Shown here piece after piece: positions 8,278-15,921 of a stretch of DNA of 64,000 nucleotides. The notes under the pieces were generated by a model. It worked only from the letters and a program-made list of their open reading frames with translations, had not been told where the DNA came from and made no database searches. The stretch is from positions 51,057-115,056 of IMG/VR virus record IMGVR_UViG_3300021093_003900, one strand, 5' to 3'. The stretch's first letter is position 1, and every line of letters begins with the position of its first letter. The position numbers and the translations under genes were made by a program. This stretch comes from a virus.

Positions 8278-9091
8278 ATTCTAATATTCCATTTTTTGAT
8301 TCTACGTTTATGATAATCCAATTTGATTCGTAAATGTCTTTAAAGTTTGATGGACCACCAGTACCAAACCAAATCGACGGTGCAATTACTTTTTTATTTT
8401 CATTTCTATTGAGAAAACTTCCCCACCACGAGAAAGTTGAATTACAAATGATATTATTTTTACACAGCGACATTAACCAAATTTCTTTATAATCTTCATC
8501 CTCTTCTACTATAATCATATTGGGAAAGTTCAGATTTTCTTTTACCCAGTTTTTGTCTTCCGAAAAAACAAAAATTGTAGAATAATCTTGTACCAAATGC
8601 AAAGCTCTTTGGATGTAACTTAAACCAACACTAGGATGGATGTGAGGGTTCATCAAATAGTCACCTCTTCTGATATGAATTGAGACGGTATTTGAGTCAT
8701 TCAATTGGGGATATTTATAGAAAAAATCTGTAACTACATCATTAGTAGGTGAAAAAAGTTCACGCACCTCATTATCGTATCCTAAAAAATTTTTACTACT
8801 TTGAAAGTATCCAGTAAAAACAGTTTTTTCATCAAATGGTTTTACTGAACTATATTCCCATTCCCAAGGGTTTATAACCACTTCCTTGAATCCATTGTGA
8901 GATGTACCAAACTGAAAATTTTTAAAAATATTTTTAGTGTAGTTTTCAATACCTTTACCTTGCATAGGTGTCCATGAATGAGGTAAAATAAAAACTGGTC
9001 GATTATGTTTTAATCCTTGACAATAGGCATGTGCTGCCTGAAACATTTGGTTCCCTAGACCACCCATCAACTTACATGAAATATAATTCAT
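8267..9091 (-). CDS. GT11 alpha-1,2-fucosyltransferase
   Basis: This 274-residue protein is a clear GT11 member: LMGGLGNQMFQAAHAY at residues 8-23, SIHIRRGDYLMNPHIH in the middle (the HxRRGDY donor-binding motif), FVFSEDKNWVKENL, and LCKNNIICNSTFSWWGSFLN near the C-terminus. GT11 enzymes move L-fucose from GDP-fucose to the 2-OH of a terminal sugar; relatives can accept GDP-L-galactose in some systems. It overlaps both neighbours by 4-11 nt. No transmembrane segment is visible, so it acts in the cytosol. Confidence 0.9.
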   Translation of the reverse strand: MNYISCKLMGGLGNQMFQAAHAYCQGLKHNRPVFILPHSWTPMQGKGIENYTKNIFKNFQFGTSHNGFKEVVINPWEWEYSSVKPFDEKTVFTGYFQSSKNFLGYDNEVRELFSPTNDVVTDFFYKYPQLNDSNTVSIHIRRGDYLMNPHIHPSVGLSYIQRALHLVQDYSTIFVFSEDKNWVKENLNFPNMIIVEEDEDYKEIWLMSLCKNNIICNSTFSWWGSFLNRNENKKVIAPSIWFGTGGPSNFKDIYESNWIIINVESKNGILEYVA

Positions 9092-9813
9092 CGATTGAGT
9101 GTTTTTAATTTGGGTTTATTACGAATTTGGTCAGCGTTTTTATTTTGAATACTTACACCACCACCAGCACTTAAATCTTTATGGTCATTATATGGGGATT
9201 CAGCGTTATAAACATATGAAATTTTATCAATGAATTTATAGTGTTTTTTTCCCGCTAATTCGATTAGAGGAAATGAGTATGCAACGTCAGCCCCAGATTT
9301 ATAATACTCATTATTTTCATCTAAAAAGTTTTCTTTTGGTATATTTTTCCATAAGAATGACTTCCAAGTTCTTAAATGTGAAAATCTGAAAGGATCCGAC
9401 CTGATCGTATCAGGGTTACATTCTTGAGAAAATCCACTATTTCCATTACTATACATAAAAGACCCGTTGGTTAACCAAATATTTTTGTCGGAATAAGTCT
9501 TATTTATCAATGATAATACATCATTACCCAGAAGAAAATCATCAGCATCCACTTCAACTACAATATCTTCATCATCAAATTGAGAAATTAATTCGTCCAT
9601 ATTTTTCAATTTAAACTTTTTTTCATCGTTCTTGATTAAAATGAACCGATCATCCCCGCCTATAAGTTCTTGTGCAAATTCATATCCACCGTCGGTAGAT
9701 AAATCATCAATCATATAAACGTAGAAGTGATTCAAAGTTTGTATTTTCAAACTTTTTACGTATGTCGAAAGATAATTTTTTGCGTTCCAAAAACACGATA
9801 CTACTTTGATCAT
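9088..9813 (-). CDS. GT2 family glycosyltransferase
   Basis: The 241-residue protein has the GT2 core: VVSCFWNAKNYLSTYVKSL, VYMIDDLSTDGGYEFA and IVVEVDADDFLLG, with a full DxDD metal-binding site near residues 87-91. Beyond this, GADVAYSFPLIELAG is like the catalytic-base region. It is a soluble single-domain enzyme. It overlaps the GT11 gene by 4 nt and follows the bifunctional GT gene by one nucleotide. The donor sugar is not predictable. Confidence 0.8.
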   Translation of the reverse strand: MIKVVSCFWNAKNYLSTYVKSLKIQTLNHFYVYMIDDLSTDGGYEFAQELIGGDDRFILIKNDEKKFKLKNMDELISQFDDEDIVVEVDADDFLLGNDVLSLINKTYSDKNIWLTNGSFMYSNGNSGFSQECNPDTIRSDPFRFSHLRTWKSFLWKNIPKENFLDENNEYYKSGADVAYSFPLIELAGKKHYKFIDKISYVYNAESPYNDHKDLSAGGGVSIQNKNADQIRNKPKLKTLNR

Positions 9814-9814
9814 A

Positions 9815-11458
9815 TTATATCTGTTGATTTACTACTCGATAGTATTTGTCCTCAATTAATTGACCAACAACATCACTATTAAATTTATTTAACTCTTCAC
9901 TAGATGGTGGTGTGGTCAAAGTTTTTTCTATAATATTTCCAGATGAATCAACTTTATAAATCCACGCTGGTTTTCCGCAAAACCAACTTTCGATTGTCGT
10001 GCGACCAAGTAATATACCTGCAGTTTCACTAACTCTCTTAATGTAATCTTCAGTTCTCCATGTTGAGTTAAAGTATTTGACATGGGAATTTTGTAGTAAA
10101 GTTTCTAGATAATTTGATTTATTATCACCGACAAGCCACAATTCTTTTCCATTTTCTTTTGTGTAAGAAACTAAATCCTTGATTGTGTTTTCTCTTAAGT
10201 AATCAATACTACCAACAAATAAGACCGCATTCTCGACTTGAGTATTTTTTTGAGAAAATCGTTCATTATCAACAGGGTTATAAATTACAGAAGTTCTTTC
10301 TCTAGGTATTTCATAAACGTCAATAATATGTTCTTGAATTTCTGGACGAATACAAATATATTCACGAATTGTTTCATTAATTACTGGTTTTTCCAAACGT
10401 ATTACTTCTGAATGAATAGTTGAAATTTTTGGAATATTCGGATAAAGTTGACAAATATAATTTGTTGTAGGTTCGTGCTGAACATGTATAATATCAAAAT
10501 TCACTTCAGATACTTTATACATTGTATTAGGTATAGATAAGACCATTCCTTCTTGTGTTCTTAAACTCCATTTACCATCACCCAATTTGAACCCAGGTGG
10601 TTCTTTTAATGAGTACACCTTGATTCCTAGTTTTTTTGCCATGTCTTCTAAAGGTCGCCCAATATCAGAAAGCACCGAGACATCATGACCTAATTTTACA
10701 AGTGTCTTTGCTAATTCGTAAACATAAACTTCAGAACCTGTAAATGTTTTAAAAAAGAGACAAGACAACAAAATTTTTAGTTTTTCTTCTTTTTTCTTCG
10801 GTAGAATTTTCGGAAGTTCATTTGAATATCTTTCAATAAATTTAACTCTATTTTCTTCCCACTTTTCGTTTGTCATACCGATAGACTTATGTGTGACACG
10901 TATATCAAACATAACTCCAATTTGTACTCCTTCCAAAAAGTTTTGAAATGAAAAGTTAACATCGTAAAAATGAAAACCTTTGACAGTTTCATCAAATCTA
11001 GTTTTAATTCTGGATTTACTTAAACAAATAAATAATCCATCAACCATAACAACGTCTTTTAGTTTATCGCCTAAACTAGAACTATATTTTGATTCCCATT
11101 TTTTACCATCACTTTCATGATTTACAATACCAAACATTTTACTCCTATCTTCCCACCACATTCCACTTTTTGGTACATACGTTGTTCCAGCCAAACCAAT
11201 TATTCCGTGTGGATTTTTTTCAAAGTGTCTTGTCAGTTTTTTTGCCCAATTTTTAGTATCAAAGTAAATGTCATCATGACATAAAACAACTATATCATTT
11301 GAGGCTTCATTCAAAATTTCATTATAAACTTCTGTTAATGAACGACCGTTTGAATTTACTTTTTCGATAATTTCGACTTTTGGTAAACCACTTGATTTAC
11401 GAAGTAACTCTTTGAATTCTTCTGAAGAATTTCTTGTACTATATCCTATCGTAATCAT
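9815..11458 (-). CDS. Bifunctional glycosyltransferase: GT2-like (StrF-type) plus GT4
   Basis: The 547 residues form two domains. Residues 1 to about 225 are GT2-like: GYSTRNSSEEFKELL, SNDIVVLCHDDIYFDTKNWA (HDD metal site) and VDGLFICLSKSRI, as in StrF-type and rhamnosyltransferase-like domains. Residues 230-547 are GT-B/GT4: ILLSCLFFKTFTGSEVYVYE, LVKLGHDVSVLSD, FDIIHVQHEP, VIYNPVDNERF, and ILLGRTTIESWFCGKPAWIY holding the donor-binding Glu. The fusion would add two sugars in sequence, or couple initiation and extension. It begins 2 nt after the dUTPase gene. Confidence 0.75.
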   Translation of the reverse strand: MITIGYSTRNSSEEFKELLRKSSGLPKVEIIEKVNSNGRSLTEVYNEILNEASNDIVVLCHDDIYFDTKNWAKKLTRHFEKNPHGIIGLAGTTYVPKSGMWWEDRSKMFGIVNHESDGKKWESKYSSSLGDKLKDVVMVDGLFICLSKSRIKTRFDETVKGFHFYDVNFSFQNFLEGVQIGVMFDIRVTHKSIGMTNEKWEENRVKFIERYSNELPKILPKKKEEKLKILLSCLFFKTFTGSEVYVYELAKTLVKLGHDVSVLSDIGRPLEDMAKKLGIKVYSLKEPPGFKLGDGKWSLRTQEGMVLSIPNTMYKVSEVNFDIIHVQHEPTTNYICQLYPNIPKISTIHSEVIRLEKPVINETIREYICIRPEIQEHIIDVYEIPRERTSVIYNPVDNERFSQKNTQVENAVLFVGSIDYLRENTIKDLVSYTKENGKELWLVGDNKSNYLETLLQNSHVKYFNSTWRTEDYIKRVSETAGILLGRTTIESWFCGKPAWIYKVDSSGNIIEKTLTTPPSSEELNKFNSDVVGQLIEDKYYRVVNQQI

Positions 11459-11460
11459 AA

Positions 11461-12144
11461 TTAAATTCCTGTTGAACCAAACCCATTTTCACCTCGTTCC
11501 TTATCTTGTAAATTTTCTTGAAGTTGTAAATTAACTACAGATCCTACATAGACAGGATATAGTCCACATTGAGCGATTTTTTGTTGTTTTTTTATAACAA
11601 TTGGGTCTGGTGTTGAGTTGTAAACAATCACTTTTATTTCACCATTATAACCCGAGTCAATTGTTCCCGGACTGTTTAAAACGATCAATCCTTGATTGAT
11701 AGCAAGACCACTTTTAGTTCTGACTTGTAATTCATTATGTGAAGGAATATCAAACTTCAACCCTGTCGGAATTAAAGCTCTCTGAAACCCATCTAATTTG
11801 TACTCAATTACCGAATGCAAATCGAAACAGGAGTCTGTTCCATAATTATATTTGGGATCTACAGCATCAGGATGAATCTTGACGTAATTTAGTTTCATTC
11901 TTTGATCCATATTTGATTGATCAGATAATTCAGTCATAAAGTTTGAATTTTCTTCTGAAGAAAGAATTGCTATAAGGTTTTCTAGATCGAACCCGAGTTT
12001 TTGTGATAAATTTGACAACTCGTTTTCATCATCTTCTTTTGTAAATTCTTGAGATAGATTTTTTAATTCTTCTTGAAGTTCAGACAATGTTTGATTTATC
12101 TCATAATCAGGATCGTCAAGTTTGTTTGTATTACTATTGTCCAT
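11461..12144 (-). CDS. dut: dUTPase with acidic N-terminal extension
   Basis: Residues 83-227 are a trimeric-type dUTPase with all five motifs: GTDSCFDLHS (102-111), RTKSGLA (142-148), NSPGTIDSGYNGEI (157-170, catalytic Asp), QQKIAQC (187-193) and the C-terminal arm RGENGFGSTG (217-226). It hydrolyses dUTP to dUMP and PPi, keeping uracil out of DNA and feeding dTMP synthesis. The first ~82 residues are an acidic, Glu/Ser/Asn-rich, probably helical segment not found in ordinary dUTPases. An internal Met at 83 could start a standard-length enzyme. The TAATG overlap with the exonuclease gene supports the long start. Confidence 0.93.
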   Translation of the reverse strand: MDNSNTNKLDDPDYEINQTLSELQEELKNLSQEFTKEDDENELSNLSQKLGFDLENLIAILSSEENSNFMTELSDQSNMDQRMKLNYVKIHPDAVDPKYNYGTDSCFDLHSVIEYKLDGFQRALIPTGLKFDIPSHNELQVRTKSGLAINQGLIVLNSPGTIDSGYNGEIKVIVYNSTPDPIVIKKQQKIAQCGLYPVYVGSVVNLQLQENLQDKERGENGFGSTGI

Positions 12145-12845
12145 TATTTTAATTCTTTTAGTTTTTTTATTAAGTCAACTAATACTAAAACGTCCCTCTC
12201 ACAATACTCAACAATCAAATTAAGTTGATTGTGTTCCCAGTATGCTTCGTGAACTCTATTACCCGTAATTTCACCTTCTTTAGATGATGGTACACCCATA
12301 GCTGAGCACATTAACTCCAAGGACGATAAACCAAAAGGATTACCAAATTTCCAGACATCCATAGTATCTATTGCTCTAATTTCCCAAGGTTTTGTTTCAT
12401 AACTTGGTAGTAATGTTGAAGGTTTAATTCCGTTTATTACCATCCTTTTAAGTAAGTGAGGAATATCAAAATTTTTGACATTGTGACCACACAACCAAAA
12501 ATCCGATTTTTGAACTTTATTGAATAAATGATTAATTTCAAATAGAGTTTGTTTTTCATCATGTCCTGAGATGGTTTGTTTGTGAACTTTTCCATCAGGT
12601 GTTACAAAAGCAAAACTAGCACAGACTATTTTTGAAAACTCGGGAACAAGTGCTGCTCGGTTTATAAACACTTGTTCTTTTGGTAATTCTTTATCTTCAG
12701 GAAATCTTTTCAAAAACCAGTCAAAATAGTTGTGAAATTGCTTAAACAACATTTCATTGTTCTTTTCAAGCTCTTCATAGTTTTTGAATAAACCTACAGT
12801 TTCAATGTCAAAAAAAAGGATTTTATTTATTGGTTGTGTAATCAT
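12144..12845 (-). CDS. DnaQ-like 3'-5' exonuclease
   Basis: This 233-residue DEDD nuclease shows Exo I ILFFDIETVG (residues 9-18), Exo II WLCGHNVKNFDIPHLLKR around 117-134, and Exo III VEYCERDVLVLVDL near the C-terminus (Tyr-xxx-Asp, DEDDy subtype). It resembles the stand-alone PolB-type exonucleases of large phages, which probably process DNA ends or aid proofreading. It overlaps the upstream GT gene by 4 nt (ATGA) and the dUTPase gene by one, so DNA-metabolism genes are embedded in the sugar operon. Confidence 0.85.
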   Translation of the reverse strand: MITQPINKILFFDIETVGLFKNYEELEKNNEMLFKQFHNYFDWFLKRFPEDKELPKEQVFINRAALVPEFSKIVCASFAFVTPDGKVHKQTISGHDEKQTLFEINHLFNKVQKSDFWLCGHNVKNFDIPHLLKRMVINGIKPSTLLPSYETKPWEIRAIDTMDVWKFGNPFGLSSLELMCSAMGVPSSKEGEITGNRVHEAYWEHNQLNLIVEYCERDVLVLVDLIKKLKELK

Positions 12846-14097
12846 AATATGGATCTGTAAAATTCTGCTCTATCTTTTGTAACTTTTTCTAAACTATATT
12901 TTTCGTGGACAGTTTCATATAATCGTTCACCCAAGTCTTTGGCGAAGTTTGGATTTTGAATAAGTTTTTTAACATACTTAAACCAATCACCGTGATTTCT
13001 GTTTTCATCTACTAATAATGCGTTTCCGTTGGTAAATATACCATTATCTAAGGCATGAGTCAAATCGATAGTATAAGGTCCGAGATTAGATGCAATCAAA
13101 GCTTTCTTGTAAAAACCAGCCTCAATTACTTTCAATTGAGATTTCATTCTATTGAAAATGTGATTCTTGATAGGTGCCAAAGATACATCAAATTTTGTAT
13201 AATTTTTTGCGTATTGTTGAATCGGTCTTGTCCAAATTCTCTTATAGAATTCGTGAGAAAATTGACTATCATCCTCCTCTTTAAATCTCATTAATAAATT
13301 ATGATATTCAGGTGATATTAATTTATAATTGTCTGTGAATACTTGTTCATATTTGTACCACACAGTTTCATGTGGTTTAATATCTCGTTTTTTCTGTTCT
13401 CCAGTTTGTTGATTAATTTCAGTCACAGTACCTCGTATATCAAACCCACAAAGATAAACTTCAGTTGTGCCTTTGTACTCGTGCATACGAGAAAAAATTG
13501 ATTCAAGTATAGTAATGTCGTGTAAGTGAGATGAACCACCTAACCATCCAAATCTTAACTTATCTGAAGGTTCTGTAACCGCATTAAATTGAGCCTCAGT
13601 TTTACTAATTGCATTAGGAAATACAACAGCGTTTTTATTATACTTTGTTATTTCCTGAGCAAAAATACTCGTTGTTGTCATCACATAATCACTAACTTTT
13701 AGATTTTCTATTATCTTTTCGTGAATTTTATTTGACACAACTAAGTCGTGAATAGGATGATCTTTTGTCGGTAACCAGTAGTCATCCAAGTCCATAACTG
13801 TCTTTACACCTAATTGACCAACCATTTTAATCAAATTGGCTGAGGTATCATAGTTTTGACCAATAGTTCTGTGGAAATGAACTATATCATATTTTCGCCA
13901 AAAATTGATATCGTTTATTTGGGGTTCATATTCAATATCAATATGAAAGTCATTAGGATACATATTTTGTAAAAAAATATGTGGATCGATTGATCTGAAT
14001 TTACCTTTAGTTAACCAACCCCCGTACGGTCAGATGGGACTACAAGAATCCTGATCTTTTCGCGACCATTTGGGGGTGGAATTGAATTTTGTTGCAT
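12842..14097 (-). CDS. GT4-type glycosyltransferase, reading frame interrupted near its N-terminus
   Basis: The continuous downstream frame (13963-12842, 373 residues) is a GT-B enzyme: FWRKYDIVHFHRTIG, FGWLGGSSHLHDITILE and KVIEAGFYKKALIAS. It lacks the first Rossmann strand. That strand lies upstream in another frame: ATG at 14097 encodes MQQNSIPPPNGREKIRIL, then VVPSDRTGVG and a TAA stop. Eight nucleotides later the downstream frame resumes as GKFRSIDPHIFLQNMYPND without a break in family-like sequence. Joining the two parts gives one enzyme of about 413 residues. The gene is either read by translational bypassing, inactivated by a small insertion, or affected by a sequence error. It heads the minus-strand operon. 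Confidence 0.75.
14003..14016 (-). other. Candidate translational bypass site (GGT / TAACTAAA / GGT)
   Basis: On the coding strand the take-off codon GGT (14016-14014) is followed at once by TAA. The gap TAACTAAA (14013-14006) is 8 nt, and a matching GGT (14005-14003) opens the correct downstream frame. This is the arrangement of T4 gene 60, where matched GGA codons flank a gap that begins with a stop. No long gap hairpin fits in 8 nt, unlike gene 60. A -1 slip on ACG GGG GTT would also restore the frame but would add four residues (about WLTK) not expected at this point. Confidence 0.5.
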
Positions 14098-14105
14098 AGT
14101 TAGAA

Positions 14106-14160
14106 ATTATATTCTAAGAGTTTATTGTACTCGTAAAACGAATAACTCTAGAATTATAAT
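14106..14160. other. Long imperfect hairpin in the operon leader
   Basis: The arms ATTATATTCTAAGAGTTTAT and CGAATAACTCTAGAATTATA pair almost fully around a short loop (CGT AAA ACG), with a few bulges. It lies 9 nt upstream of the ATG at 14097 and downstream of a TATTTATA element, so it would form in the 5' leader of the glycosyltransferase operon. No T-run follows. A control or mRNA-stability element is more likely than a terminator. Confidence 0.55.
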
Positions 14161-14189
14161 CTAAAATACAATGATTTTCAAGGTAGAAA

Positions 14190-14197
14190 TATAAATA
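14190..14197 (-). promoter_or_regulatory. TATTTATA promoter-like element
   Basis: TATTTATA on the minus strand, immediately after the stop of the 14198-14758 gene and 92 nt upstream of the operon start at 14097. The same octamer precedes many gene starts in this window. It lacks an obvious -33 TTG. It is the best candidate for a promoter driving the minus-strand sugar operon. Confidence 0.45.
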
Positions 14198-14758
14198 TTA
14201 CTTAATTTTTTTGATTTTTGTCACAACACCTTCAAATACGTGACTTCCAACTCTGAAGGTTAGTGGTTGTTTTGTTGAAGAACTTTCTTCGTACAATAAT
14301 CCTTTTTCTGATAACACTTCTTCTATTGTTTCTTTCAACATAGATTTTAAAGTATTGTAATCAAAATTAGATTGAACCTTTTTGGGTTCTGCTTTTACAT
14401 TTCCAGCTGGATCTGTTTTCATTAATCTAGTTGCCGCTTCGACTAATTCATTTGATAAAACAGATTGACTTTGTGATTGAGGTTGTTCTATCGGATGTTC
14501 CAACATCAATCTTTTTATTTCATCTGGTAGTTTAGAATTTTGAATTCTCTGTGTCATTGGAACATTCGAGTTTTGTTGTGGAGCCTGTCTTTGTTCTTGT
14601 AAAAATTCTTGTGGAATGTTATAGTTTGCATTTACAGGTTCAAACGATTGAACACTAGGCGATGAAATACTCATAGGTGAATTACCTCTTGGCATTTCAG
14701 TTTGTTTATCCATAATTTTTTTAGCTACTGCTAATTTTTGTAATAAATCTTGATTCAT
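14198..14758 (-). CDS. Unknown protein with disordered Gln/Pro-rich middle
   Basis: The 186-residue protein starts with a short helix (LLQKLAVAKKIMDK). Residues 20-110 are low-complexity Gln/Pro/Ser/Asn-rich and probably disordered. A predicted helix, LKSMLKETIEEVLSEKGLL, follows, then a small beta segment ending FRVGSHVFEGVVTKIKKIK. The layout resembles an assembly or scaffold factor more than an enzyme, but I do not recognise the family. It is the last gene of a five-gene minus-strand cluster. Confidence 0.6.
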   Translation of the reverse strand: MNQDLLQKLAVAKKIMDKQTEMPRGNSPMSISSPSVQSFEPVNANYNIPQEFLQEQRQAPQQNSNVPMTQRIQNSKLPDEIKRLMLEHPIEQPQSQSQSVLSNELVEAATRLMKTDPAGNVKAEPKKVQSNFDYNTLKSMLKETIEEVLSEKGLLYEESSSTKQPLTFRVGSHVFEGVVTKIKKIK

Positions 14759-14760
14759 AG

Positions 14761-15156
14761 TTATACAGTTTGAGTATTGAACTTTGCATTAATTATAACA
14801 CTATTCATGCTTTTGTCACCATTAAAATTATAATTTGGTCGAGGTTCATTAAAATTTGAACGCAAAGGTTTATACATAGTGATTTTATCAACTCTAAATA
14901 GTCTCCATCCCGGAAGGGGTTGAGTTCCCAAATAACCAGTATGCGACGCTCCAGTTCTGTCCCAAGCTCTTAATACCAAATTATTTGACTTAGAGCGACC
15001 TAAACAGACAGGTTCAATTTCTCTTAATCCACGACCACCTGGTTCATCTCCAGTGTAATAAATTGTACATACTTGTTTCTTCTCTATCGAATTTTTTATG
15101 TCATTGATAGACGTAGCCTCTATTATAAGACCAGATAGAGATTTAAGTAGTTTCAT
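14761..15156 (-). CDS. Stand-alone WYL-like domain protein
   Basis: In this 131-residue protein residues 28-96 resemble a WYL domain: VCTIYYTGDEPGGRG, then REIEPVCLGRS, NNLVLRAWDRTGASHTGY, and LPGWRLFRVDKITMYKPL. This is the SH3-like fold with the conserved R...EP, L.A.d and W..F..d.I positions. WYL domains usually sit behind a helix-turn-helix and sense nucleic acid or ligands. Here there is no DNA-binding domain, only a short N-terminal helix and an Asn/Pro-rich tail. A role in transcription or in binding DNA ends is possible. It begins 1 nt after the upstream gene. Confidence 0.55.
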   Translation of the reverse strand: MKLLKSLSGLIIEATSINDIKNSIEKKQVCTIYYTGDEPGGRGLREIEPVCLGRSKSNNLVLRAWDRTGASHTGYLGTQPLPGWRLFRVDKITMYKPLRSNFNEPRPNYNFNGDKSMNSVIINAKFNTQTV

Positions 15157-15157
15157 T

Positions 15158-15448
15158 TTATTGTTCCACTTTATATGGTTTGTTTGGTTGATACAAATTA
15201 AATTTAACGTTCAATTTTCTCTCAAGAATATCAACAGATGTACCTGCAGCTTCGTTGTGTACATCCAAGAAAGACCCTGTACCTCTTCCTATTTCATCAC
15301 CATCTCCAACGGCTGCGGGATTTGTTGATGAATATTCATTTCCTTGTTGTTTGAAGTCATTTTTGACTAAATTCTTTTTTCTTTCGATATCAGCAATTGC
15401 GCTTAATCTGTTTTCTGGTTGAGAAAAATCTAGTGGTTCTAGTGTCAT
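15158..15448 (-). CDS. Small unknown phage protein
   Basis: The 96-residue protein has a charged helical N-terminal half (IADIERKKNLVKNDFKQQ) and a Gly-rich turn, GDGDEIGRGTGSFLDVHNEA. It ends in a segment, SVDILERKLNVKFNLYQPN, that looks like a compact domain. No family recognised. It is flanked by 1 nt and 5 nt gaps, so it is co-transcribed with the WYL-like gene. Confidence 0.55.
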   Translation of the reverse strand: MTLEPLDFSQPENRLSAIADIERKKNLVKNDFKQQGNEYSSTNPAAVGDGDEIGRGTGSFLDVHNEAAGTSVDILERKLNVKFNLYQPNKPYKVEQ

Positions 15449-15453
15449 AATTT

Positions 15454-15921
15454 TTAAATTTTACTGAAAATTTCGTTTATTCTTCTAAGGTTTTCCATAA
15501 CCTTAAGATCGTATTGTTGTATATTTGTTTTTTTGGGAGTAGTATTAGCGATGTTAAGATTAATATCAGCTGTCGGTGTTTGAATGTACTCGTTATCCAT
15601 TCCAGTAGTCCGTCTTATTTTTTCAGACCCTTGAACACCCTGTCTTGATGTTGAAAGACATGTGTTAACAAAATCTTTCATTTTATTTTCACCGTTCAAA
15701 ATAAAAGGCGCATCCACATTTCTTCCTTGGAAGTTATCAAAAAAGTTTTTTATTCTTTTTAATTCAGGATATGATAGTTGTTGCGCGTTTTGTAAACGGA
15801 CATTACGATTATAACCCTCAGTATTTTGATTGGCGCCTTTTACTTTTGTAAAACAAATTTTCATATGATTTCTCATATCTTCTGGAAAGTTCCAAGTTTT
15901 ATGATACAATTGACTATTCAT
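15454..15921 (-). CDS. Unknown phage protein, possibly structural
   Basis: The 155-residue protein is helical and basic around YPELKRIKNFFDNFQGR, with a Thr/Asn/Pro-rich stretch (TPTADINLNIANTTPKK) before a C-terminal helix. No catalytic motif is seen. It overlaps the upstream gene by 8 nt. The composition suits a virion or assembly protein, but there is no direct evidence. Confidence 0.55.
   Translation of the reverse strand: MNSQLYHKTWNFPEDMRNHMKICFTKVKGANQNTEGYNRNVRLQNAQQLSYPELKRIKNFFDNFQGRNVDAPFILNGENKMKDFVNTCLSTSRQGVQGSEKIRRTTGMDNEYIQTPTADINLNIANTTPKKTNIQQYDLKVMENLRRINEIFSKI

Noticed and set aside
13963-13963. ATG at 13963 as the true start of the GT4 gene
   Set aside because: It would remove the first Rossmann strand and leave a family-like N-terminus untranslated upstream; possible only if the gene is a truncated remnant.
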